Origin: Phoronis australis
Lineage: Eukaryota > Phoronida > Phoronidae
Direction: 5' to 3'
Assembly (NCBI GenBank): GCA_002633005.1
Contig: NMRA01000384.1
Span: 176,064 to 240,063, forward strand
Length of the DNA stretch: 64,000 nucleotides
This document shows positions 46,143-56,392 of this stretch, piece after piece; within the stretch, counting starts at the first letter, position 1, and each line of letters opens with the position of its first letter. Below the pieces are notes generated by a model, which was given only the letters and a program-made list of their open reading frames with translations, did not search any database and was not told the DNA's origin. The translations under genes and the position numbers were made by a program.

Positions 46143-46456
46143 ACCGTCAGTTTCCGTACCGTCCTTGACCTCGAGCGGCCCACGATGAAAGTGTGTGGGG
46201 GCTTTTTGTGAACATTTTTGTTCTTTGACTGCAAATTTCTTACGAAGTCGCCGGAACAGGACACTGTGAATGGTATTGGGCGAAAGAGCAATTCTTCATG
46301 GTTTGTTGAACCTCTGTTTTGTGTAAATTTATTGAGCTTTATATTTGCTATGGACGGGTGAAGTGAAGCACCCGTGGAATTTCTAGTCGGGAGTGTCATA
46401 CCTTGTATTATTATATGTAGTGTATTGGGGACGATCAGAAGCTGAGGACGCCTGTG
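46143..46456 (-). repeat. Right arm of the 313-bp inverted repeat
   Basis: The partner of 45753-46065, with its mirrored frame on the minus strand (MTLPTRNSTGASLHPSIANI...). Both frames stay open, but each extends past the arm, so the coding capacity may be incidental. 46457-47039 holds nothing recognised. Confidence 0.85.
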
Positions 46457-47039
46457 TTTTTACCGGGATCAAAGAGAGCGCGGCGCCAGTGTCGGACTTA
46501 GTTGCGATGACCGCATTGTCCGGTGCAAGCAAGACCCAATAAGTGTAATTACGCAACCATAAACTATAGTAAATATCTCTGCCTGTATATACTGGAGAAT
46601 TTTCAAAATGCATTAACCAACAGTTTTCATTTAAAACAAATACCACAGCTGTATTCAGATGGAAAAAACAACCAAGTTTGGAAAAAACAACGAAGTTTGG
46701 TTTTCGACTTTTAAAAATCGATGAAAACTACAAACATTGGGTACGATTGAAGATAAACGACTGTGCGTATTGATTTACAAACGCTGATCAGAGTTAACAA
46801 TATCACGTGGATTATTCCTTTAATATACAACTAAGCTACATTTAAACATCTATAAACAACACACAGTGACTAAATTAGATGCCAATAATTCTTAAAACAT
46901 CGCTTATACATAGCTCAGTGCATGCCGAACTACTTTACTCCAGGTGTAGTACACTAACCGGAAATCTGCTATTCGAGGAAATGCGCCAATTTCGATCGTT
47001 AGCTTGTAGTTGTAATGGAACACCTGTGAAGACAACTAA

Positions 47040-47460
47040 AGTGCCGTTTACACTTACAAAGTTGACACAAATCAGCTGACACGGAACAAGTTGTTCCAGT
47101 CTGTAAACGGACTGACACGGAGCAAACTGACACCGCGGTGACAAATTTTTGCCAGTCGTTTGTGAGGTAGAATAATTTGCGCCAGAACAATTTGCGCCGT
47201 GTCAATTATAAGTCTAAACGCGGAACTGGAGCAAGGCGCAAAGGATCAATCTCTACAGCGCTTGTGCTACTTACGGGTTCTTTGTCTCTGCAACTCTCGT
47301 CATTTGTAAACTTGCGCATGTGCGATCCAGTCTCTCCAGCCTTTAATTTCCGTTTTGCCACGGTTAGTGAGATGTGTGTGTAAACGGCCGCTTGACACGG
47401 GTCAATTTGCTCCGTGTCAAATAATTGCGTCGGGCCAAAAGTTGATGTCTAAACGGGACT
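47040..47460. mobile_element. PIF/Harbinger-type MITE
   Basis: The ends are AGTGCCGTTTACACTTACAA (47040) and the reverse complement AGTCCCGTTTAGACATCAAC (ending 47460), flanked by TAA on both sides (47037-47039 and 47461-47463). A 3-base TWA duplication is diagnostic of PIF/Harbinger elements. The interior contains repeated GACACGG/CCGTGTC motifs and no transposase. 47464-48147 has no recognised feature. Confidence 0.75.
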
Positions 47461-48147
47461 TAAGATGGCTAGCTTTGTAGTCAACTAGAGAGGGCAAGCA
47501 GTGGATGAGGTTCGTCGGTGGGCAAGAGCTGTGATTTCATTTTATGACTGAGAAAAAGCTAGAATAGTTATGTAGTTACTGCAACCAAAAGGTTCCAAAT
47601 CTTCAGTTTGGCTATCACCATATTTGCACTTTCGTATATATTTTATGATTTGAGTTCTAACAAAAATTGAACTTGAACTAATGGTACGTTTAGTTTTATT
47701 TGCTATGACACGTTTGGTGTAGATGTAATTTGGAAAATTCAGTGATGGGTTCACAATTAACTGACTTCTAAGTTGTTTTGATACTTCGTTTAAACACAAA
47801 ATAAAAAGATAGCAACCCTAACCCGTAAGAAAAAAACAAGTAGACAGGAGTATTAAATTAAAGTAATGAAAACAGGTATGAAACATATTTAAAATCAACG
47901 TTCCTTTGGGAAGTGGCCCTTCGTCAAGATCAACGCAAATTAACTTTTTAGTCCTTTTGTTATATTTAAAATGTACCAAGTTAAAACTGCTCTCCACATT
48001 GCAGGCTTTAACTCTGTACAAATGCCAGAGAAAAACAATTTGGGTGTAATAACGACCACCATTGTTAAGAAAGTAGTTTTGCTATTACCTTTCTACTTCA
48101 TTAGCTCAGATCTACATCAACACAAAGGGCGAGCTGAATAGGCTCCT

Positions 48148-51100
48148 TATAGTCCAGTCATTCTACGGATAACCCGGAAAAAATGAAATTGCAACAGAAG
48201 GTTTTATTGCATAAATCGTATCCTTTCACACCCCTTATTGGGGAAAAAAAGTCTACCGGAATCGGAGTGGCGGAAGTTGGTTTTTCAAGATGGCGGACAA
48301 AATGGCCGCCAGATTTTTTGATACGCACTATAACTCAAGAGTGGAATGTGATAGAATAAAAATTTAAAAAGGTTTACCCATGTTTTGTGGGTCAAAAAAT
48401 CCATTGGAAATGGTTTTACATGGCTGTGGTGACAACGTCCGCCATTTTCCAAGATGGCCGCCAAATCTACTTGAGTCGCACAACTTCACACGAACAGATT
48501 AGTGCGTCGTCTTGCTTCAAACATCGCATCATAGGTTTTCTGGGTTTACTAATCTATTGAGACTCATTGCATTTGGCACTAATGATTACTTCCACCATTT
48601 CCAAGATGNGCTTCAAATGTCTTGATTCAGCTGCATGTGTCTGGTGAATACTCTTAGAGTTTTTGCAGAATTCTCGATCACGCAGTTTCTTGAATGGCAG
48701 AGCCTTAATTGCTAATACCGAACAGCTGTAATGTTGTGTTGCAACCACCTATTGCATGCGCAAATGGCAAAACTGCGCAAGTTTCGGCACCAAAAGACAA
48801 CTGTAGTTCCTTGATGTCCCAGACTCTCCTCTTGCTTTGGTGTCTCTTGTCAAATTTCATGAACATGAAATTTGTTGTGAAGTAGCATGGTAACGCAAAA
48901 GAACCAACAATTCTGTATCGTCTGCAATAAGAGTAGTTGGACCTTGTGCTGCGTTCTCTACTGCTGTTTCTACAATTAAAACATCTGTGTCACCTTGAGC
49001 TTGTACCACTGTGAAACCAGCATTTCCTAGCAAACTTGACAAGAAGTGAGTGAATTGTTTGTTTTTGCTTTTTGCAAGAAATGTTCCTTTTTTACTTGAT
49101 CACCATGTCACCATTGAAGTGAACTTCAGTTCCAACCACCCCACCCAGTCTTCAAACATGAAAGACATCTTTAGTTGATGGTCCATCTCAGTAACCATCA
49201 AAAACAACAATAGGCTGGGTGCACTTGCTGATGTAATCCACATAATCTCTACCAAATGACTGATACGTTGCCCCTCTAGGCCATGGAATACGGTGAAGGA
49301 GAGAAGCGCCGTCAATTACATGCATCACCGTGTTTTCTGGAAATTGAAATCCTCAGGTAGTCCTCCCCTGGACCAGAGTGCATCAGCTCATATTGATTTA
49401 TTACCTACTCTGGGAAGACCAAATGTATCAAAAAGAACAGGGGAACCAACACACAGCTCAAACTTCAAAAGGCTTGATGAACTTTCACTGTTGTCTTTTG
49501 CAGCTGTCAGGATTCTCTGAAATAGCAGTCGTGGATCCACTTGTGTAAAATTACTATTAGCAGCATGAATTCAACAATGCTGCGGATGTCTTTGTCGTCA
49601 CGCGACTGTCTTGCCTGGGTACATTCTTTATGCTGCTGACTTGTTTCACAACTTAAGTTTGTCACAGTCTGCATGGCAACATTTATACTTGAGCATGCCG
49701 GCAAGGAAAGCAGCCACAGTGCACTCTGTGTATCTCCCATTTCGAAACCTCAAGTTAAACCTCCTGTTGTTTTAATGCTTTTCATGAGCATTTGTTCAAT
49801 TACAAAGTCTTATCTCATTATGACAAGCCTGACCAGAATCTGTCACTTTGTCTTATGGTTTGTTGGCCGTAGACGTCTGGGCGGGTGTCTTTGAGTTGCT
49901 ACGTCTGCTTCAGTCAAGTATATGTATGAAGATTTTGCATAAGAGTTGTGACCAGCAGCAGCAAAGTAAAGTAGCATTTCAAAAACTACTTTTAGGTGAA
50001 GCTCCCAATCTGACGTTATTTCTGCTTTTGAAAAAGTCGAAGGATGTCAATCATCTTAATATACTGTAGTCAAAGACTAATGATTGGACTTCGCATAGAC
50101 AAGTCTGATTTATGTGCTTTGATTTTTTATGGATACCCACAAGACACTCCGACGAGCATACATCGTCGCACACAGACGTCATGCCAGCAATAAGATCATC
50201 ATACCGCTTCAGACCATGCAGCTCTCAAATCATCATGAAGAATATCATTGGCCATTGATTCTTCTGACGAACTATTCTCTGTCACTGTGTATTCTGAAGA
50301 CCTATACTCTGATTCAGTCGTTTTTGAATATACCAATGGCAGTAGGTCGGAAACCAGAAGTGAACTCTCGTGAGGGCATTCCACTGTAATCCAAGGTTCA
50401 GAATCAGAAGACACTGGCTGGACATGGCATGCCCCAGAGTATACATCTAGTTATGTGATCAGTTGGGATGTCTGGGATGTCTGAAGTATCTGCCTCCATA
50501 TTCTGACGAGCCAAAATTTGTGTACAAGCATTGAACTGCTCCACCTCTTGGCATGTAATCTGTGAGTCCTGTATTGGTGATATTCCGGACTCCTGGAATT
50601 TCTGAAGAACCTGAATTTATTTCTTCATTGGTTTTGGATTGGCGTTACTTGATCTGTCAATATTTGGAAGTGGGATGTTGAATGTTCTGGCTTTTATGAT
50701 AGCATTCAGTGCTGAGTCTACCAACATAGGCCCCCTCATTGCTCTATCCACACTTTTTCCATTTAACATAAGGATCACACTGTTTGATGCATACACCGTC
50801 TCAAGAACTCCTTGAAGCCCTGTGCTTGACATTACGTATCCAATACATTCCAGAAAGCTCATCTCAGTATGAAATCTTCCAAGCCTGGCTAAGAACAAGT
50901 GACTGCAGATCACTATCGTTTTGTTTGCACGCACTAATTTCCTATAAAATCAGTTGAATATGTTCATAAAAAGCATGCATATTAACCAAATTGTGGGTCC
51001 TAACTATTAAAATTTAATTAACAACTTTTTGTTACACTATCCTGTTTGCTTTTCATCAAATTCAGGTGAAACCAGCAGCCAATTCTCAATACATGCCAGC

Positions 51101-52043
51101 AGCAGACGAAATCAATGCTTGGGAACAACTAATAATATCTCCAATAGCAGAGAAAGAAGCCACTTCCTGCCCAATTTTATTAAGGGTTTGTATAATGAAT
51201 AAGCCAATAACTCCACCAGAATAACATATTTTTCTAACAAATATTATTTTTGATACCTCAAATGAATATATGTTACAGAAAAATAATTGAGTTTGTGAAA
51301 TTTATAATGAAAATTTAACTAAAGCCTTTTCTGAAAAACACTCCAATTTTTATGTTATGTAATCTAAAATGTGATTAAAATTCCACATTTAGTGTATAAA
51401 TCTTAAATCAAATTATAGAAACAATCAAGTCATTAACCCTGACTGTAGATTGTAAGAAGTTTTTGTGTAAATGCTTATCAGGTTACAAATAAAGTTTGCA
51501 GAACGTAAAAGCGGTAAATTGGGGTTTGTGAATTGGCAGCCATTTTGGCGGCCATTTTGTCAGCCATCTTGATTTTTTTCTCGCAAACCAGTGTCCAATT
51601 GTAAGTTCCAGATATTTTAAATTGTCTAACTTGTAAAAGAATAAAACTTTTGCCATTTTCAGGGCAAAATATAAAAAGAAATCTTGCAACATGTACCAAA
51701 TTGCCCTTTCGGCCGCCATTTTGTCGGCCATATTGGTTTTATTTTACGGAAAATTGGCATCTTTTGAATGGTATGCCTGTTATGAAAAGTATATAATCAA
51801 TGACAAACTTTATTGTTTTATTTTTAGCTGTTTCATAAGAGTAATATGCCAGAAAACAGTAATCACCGTTTTTGTCGGCCATTTTTTCCGCCATCTTGAA
51901 AAACCGACTTCCGCCACTTCGATTTCGGTAGATTTTTTTTCTGACACCAAGGGAGGTTTGAAGATGCCATTTATGCAAAAAAACCTTCTGTTGCAATTTT
52001 TTCTAGGTTGGGCCCTCTGGAGCCCTAGAATGACTGGACTATA
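48148..52043 (-). mobile_element. DNA transposon 'B' with ~165-bp terminal inverted repeats
   Basis: The segments 48148-48312 and 51877-52043 are reverse complements (about 80% by eye). Both start TATAGTCCAGTCATTCTA, then AAATTGCAACAGAAGGTTTT, a GTCTACCG-AATC-GAGTGGCGGAAG block and TTTTTCAAGATGGCGG. Further ATGGCCGCC-type motifs extend inside (48420-48470, 51535-51570, 51710-51735). The tips are consistent with a TA duplication. The interior carries a decayed minus-strand protein (48857-50934). TIR and protein both match element A (34357-37148), showing one family. Confidence 0.75.
48857..50934 (-). pseudogene. Decayed large transposon-associated protein (element B)
   Basis: Minus-strand fragments, in order: RLGRFHTEMSFLECIGYVM and GKSVDRAMRGPMLVDSAL (near 50880-50720), FAAAGHNSYAKSSYIYL (near 49970), FWSGLS and IEQMLMKSIKTTGGLT (near 49850-49780), MGDTQSALWLLSLPACSSIN ... 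SQQHKECTQARQSRDD (49740-49600), FGRDYVDYISK, VFDGY with PSTKD (near 49190), and GFTVVQAQGDTDVLIVETAV then TTLIADDTELLVLLRYHA (49020-48890). The last block, with acidic D-D/D-T-D positions, resembles PIN/FEN-like nuclease folds. Multiple stops and frameshifts make it dead. Matching fragments occur in element A. I recognise the family from other invertebrate repeats but know no name or proven function. Confidence 0.75.
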
Positions 52044-54499
52044 CATGTAAGTTGTCTGGGGCTTAGAGAATCAGAGCAGTAACCAGTGTAAGCGAGAAAT
52101 TCTCCACTTGATTTCAGTTCATTGTTGTTAAATAGGTTAATTTTGTTGGATCCAACGTGTAGAGAGCTTTGTGCATGACCGAGGAAAAATTTTCTTGCGT
52201 AATGTTTCGGTCCAGATGCCATTCTCAAACTGCTATTGCCTTGTAGGTGAAGGTGGTCAGTATAATCCATACTCAGTATAGTTGGAACCCCCGTCCCTAT
52301 TCACATCAGCAGGCTGTTATTTATTCAAACGGCTTCTTATGTTCTTGGTTTTATCATTAGCTTCAGTGTCGCCAATCCATATACTGTCCTTATCAATGAC
52401 GCCCCATGGGAGACGACTTGTTTACCTTGACGTGCGACCATATGCGCTCCACTCCAGTTACTCTCCGCTGCCACACTCCCTCCACGCCTATTCTCTTGTC
52501 TCACCTAGAGTTTATCACAGTTGTGCCAAGAAATTTTGTATACACACTGCTATTCGGCTGTACTAATGGTTCCATTTTCTAATTCCCTGTGACCTAGGCT
52601 ACTATTGTTTACTTTACAGTGATACATCGGTACATGCAGTAAACTGACCTGGACTTTTTAGGCAATGACTGCGCTACTTAAATTGATTCATCGTCGAGAC
52701 ATTTTATTTCTCTTCTATTCGGATAATGCGAAGACTTACTTCCGTGGCGAGTAGGGTGAAGTCCTATTTTGTTGTAAATAATATTACTCAGTGGAGGTTT
52801 ATTGCCCCCACGTTACCCGTATCCGTATTGCGTTGGAGATCGAAGCTTCTGCTAATTCTAAACCCTTGACATTTGTGTGTGATAGTACAGGCTTTACTAT
52901 CTCATTGGCAGTCTCATTTCTTATCTGCCTCAATGCTGGATTTCGGTCTGATGTTTGTTTTTCACGGACTAGCGATTTTTGCATAGGGAAATACATGCAG
53001 TCTCATTTAGATAATTTCTGACGTAGGGACCGGGAGTGACAATTATCTAAGTTTGTCATCAGCAGGTATTTTCTGATCACGTCAACCGAAGAAGGGGTTC
53101 AGTTGTCCAGGTGAGAAAAGACAACGCGAAGCGTAATTGTCTTGGCCATTAGCTGTCATGTTAGCTCGTACATATACAGTTAGAGCCATTTATAGAATAA
53201 TGAGACTTTTTACTTCAATTTCTCTGTCATTTGTAGAATAATGAGACTTTACTTTGATTTCCCTGACTCATTGTCTGTCACCACTACTAGATAAAAGAAT
53301 TATTCAGCTAACACAATTCCTGGGAATGCACCAAAGTGGATCTAGCGGTTCAAAGTATTTTTCCTCTCCCTAAGCCGATTAAATTGTACAAAGTATCATT
53401 AGCACTTGCTGTTTTATCTTGATTTCTAAACCAGCATTTGTTTCATTTCTGTTTTTAGTCGTTGACATGTGATACATATTGTTCCGCCAAATGAACATAT
53501 ATAGAGCGAAATAAAGTATATATGTTCATTTCACTCATTGCCTGATAATGTGACATGAAGTCACGAAATATAGCTACTGTTTTTGTTTGGCTGTTTGTTT
53601 GCTATGTCTCACTGTTCTTACTTCATACCTGCACATCAGAAGAAAAGAGACTGTTCCGAAATTACGAACGTACCAGTATCAAGCTTGCTAACTAAAAGTC
53701 TAGTCGTGTCTTTAATGAAGTTTGTATACCCACAAACAGTAATGTTGCTGCACTGGGCTTGTAAAAGCAACAATAATGGTCCAATATTGGCACTGTACTG
53801 GCCACCACTGCACTTTCGCCAATATAATTAGTATACTGTCTTAATATGAGCCCATCAACACAGTTTGTAAATACTGTGCATTGCTGTGTAGCAACTGAGA
53901 AATTGGCCACGATTTCAGGTAGCCCTCAAACAAGCCAGAGTTGCAAAAAATCTAGTTGGTTGACAGTACTTTTGGACCACATCGGTAGGAACTTTGCTTT
54001 CGGAATCTAATGTTGGCTTTAATCGAGCATCGGCAGGAAAGTGGTGATTTTGTGGTGAAAAGTGCCGATTTTGCATTTTTTGCCCCTATTTTTCTTAGTC
54101 TAGCTTGGTTTTTAGTGGGAGTGAAAAAGTCAAAAATACAAAAGAGAATAAAGTTTCTGTGGTCATCTGTAGGGATTGTGATGTGAAATGACTCAAAACT
54201 TTTCTTTATTTGCATGCAGTTTTTGACTGAATGAAGAAAGGGTGACGAGTCCATAGACATGTGTTCTGATAGGCAAAACCCCTGTGAGAACTATTCTGTG
54301 CCTCCTTATTGATGACGAGACCTTCCGTGTCCAATCCGCAATTGACCTATCACAAGCTCCACCCCCTTAATGTCGACTAACAAACAATAAGTTTCACCCG
54401 GCAACGTGTTGTTTGTCGGGTAAAATGGCGGCTTGGAAACGAAGGTGTGTCAGTAATGATGCTTTCTAAATGGTCAGTTAAGCCTTCACTCAAAATCCT
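52044..54499. other. No confident gene
   Basis: Small open frames (52025-52566, 52791-53021, 53583-53831) resemble nothing I know and have no splice support. A short direct repeat AGAATAATGAGACTTT occurs twice near 53195 and 53237. Confidence 0.45.
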
Positions 54500-54755
54500 G
54501 GCGATAGGTCAATTTCCGTGGGGCACAATGACTGTATGTATCGGATTTTTGGGAAGATTTTTGTGCTTTGATCGCGAATTTGTTGCGAACTCACTGGAGT
54601 AGGACACCGTATAATTTGCTATCAGAAGAAAGAACAATTACTCGTGATTTGTTCGATCTCTGTTTATCGAGATGCTGCTTTGTGTACATTTACTGAGTTT
54701 TGTGTTTGGTATGGACGGTTGAAGTGAAGTACCCTTGGAATGGTTATGTTTACAA
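54500..54755 (-). repeat. Third, diverged copy of the 45.8-46.5 kb repeat
   Basis: This aligns in the same orientation with 46143-46390: shared blocks include GGACACCGT/GGACACTGT, AAGAGCAATT-type, GATTTGTTCGA-CTCTGTTT, and GGTATGGACGG-TGAAGTGAAG then CCCTTGGAAT. Divergence is roughly 25-30% by eye. It shows the inverted repeat is a dispersed family rather than a local palindrome. Confidence 0.7.
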
Positions 54756-55139
54756 TCCGACTCCATTAACGTACATACTTGATATTAATATTTTCTGAGT
54801 CCTCTCGCCATGGTGACCATGATAATTTCAAAAATGTATTACTCGTACCTCTTAGGTTCTTCTTATTTATGCATTCACTGATCTCCATTATAAAACTGCG
54901 ACACCTCTCGACAGGAATGATAACTACAATGATCACGCGTGTGTCAGCAAAAGACCCCAAAATTGGCTAGTATATTAAAGATACTGCGTGACACATTAGG
55001 GAAACTCTGGATAAACAACAGTAATAGTCATTTATAAAGGATTGCATCTTCAAGGCTGTAATAGTATTTTGGTTTGTACTGGAACTACACTTACCTTATA
55101 TGGCACAATTAGTTAGAATGGTTGCCAAACAGTTCTATG

Positions 55140-55353
55140 GAATGTGACTCATTTGCATGTGGTCTTGTGTATTGCAAAAATATGTTGTTGTAGAGTAGTT
55201 AGTCAGTCCGCAATAAAGTAGCGTTCAAGTAAAGACGTCTTCTTCACTCCTCTCTCCACAAGACATTACATGGTGTCAGGAATTGGCGATTTTTTGTGCA
55301 GTTGTTGCTTACTGTTCTAAACAATGGCTGCTAAGCTAGACTTGAGCCCGCCA
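55140..55353 (+). mobile_element. LTR retrotransposon 5' end (LTR, primer site, gag start)
   Basis: A region with AATAAA (55212) and a CT-rich tail ends in TACA at 55270. It is followed at once by TGGTGTCAGGAATTGG, a primer-binding site of the kind seen in many animal Ty3/gypsy elements. At 55324 ATG opens MAAKLDLSPP, a typical gag beginning, before the N gap. The LTR start cannot be fixed. 54756-55139 holds nothing else recognised. Confidence 0.6.
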
Positions 55354-56229
55354 NNNNNNNNNNNNNNNNNNNNNNNNNNNNNNNNNNNNNNNNNNNNNNN
55401 NNNNNNNNNNNNNNNNNNNNNNNNNNNNNNNNNNNNNNNNNNNNNNNNNNNNNNNNNNNNNNNNNNNNNNNNNNNNNNNNNNNNNNNNNNNNNNNNNNNN
55501 NNNNNNNNNNNNNNNNNNNNNNNNNNNNNNNNNNNNNNNNNNNNNNNNNNNNNNNNNNNNNNNNNNNNNNNNNNNNNNNNNNNNNNNNNNNNNNNNNNNN
55601 NNNNNNNNNNNNNNNNNNNNNNNNNNNNNNNNNNNNNNNNNNNNNNNNNNNNNNNNNNNNNNNNNNNNNNNNNNNNNNNNNNNNNNNNNNNNNNNNNNNN
55701 NNNNNNNNNNNNNNNNNNNNNNNNNNNNNNNNNNNNNNNNNNNNNNNNNNNNNNNNNNNNNNNNNNNNNNNNNNNNNNNNNNNNNNNNNNNNNNNNNNNN
55801 NNNNNNNNNNNNNNNNNNNNNNNNNNNNNNNNNNNNNNNNNNNNNNNNNNNNNNNNNNNNNNNNNNNNNNNNNNNNNNNNNNNNNNNNNNNNNNNNNNNN
55901 NNNNNNNNNNNNNNNNNNNNNNNNNNNNNNNNNNNNNNNNNNNNNNNNNNNNNNNNNNNNNNNNNNNNNNNNNNNNNNNNNNNNNNNNNNNNNNNNNNNN
56001 NNNNNNNNNNNNNNNNNNNNNNNNNNNNNNNNNNNNNNNNNNNNNNNNNNNNNNNNNNNNNNNNNNNNNNNNNNNNNNNNNNNNNNNNNNNNNNNNNNNN
56101 NNNNNNNNNNNNNNNNNNNNNNNNNNNNNNNNNNNNNNNNNNNNNNNNNNNNNNNNNNNNNNNNNNNNNNNNNNNNNNNNNNNNNNNNNNNNNNNNNNNN
56201 NNNNNNNNNNNNNNNNNNNNNNNNNNNNN
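55354..56229. other. Assembly gap (N run)
   Basis: The sequence is entirely N. It starts about 30 bases into a predicted gag and ends exactly at a hAT-like MITE, so repeat content probably caused the break. Confidence 0.99.
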
Positions 56230-56392
56230 CAGTGGCGGATCCAGGATTTTGAGTTGGGGGAGGGGGGTCAAGGCAGAGTATTAGCCAGGATTTTGCCCGT
56301 CAGACATTCGCACCCACGAACTGCCAAATTGAATCTGAGAGAATGTTAGGTTGGACATGGCCCCCTTGGCGACCCTCTAAATCTGCCATTGG
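56230..56392. mobile_element. hAT-like MITE, copy 2
   Basis: It begins CAGTGGCGGATCCAGGATTT directly after the gap and ends AAATCTGCCATTGG. It matches the reverse complement of 26573-26734 over its full length, including the central CAGACATTCGCACCC block. Confidence 0.75.

Noticed and set aside
55324-56349. Long open frames across the N run, both strands
   Set aside because: The frames are open only because N positions cannot give stops; only the first ten residues (MAAKLDLSPP) have support.
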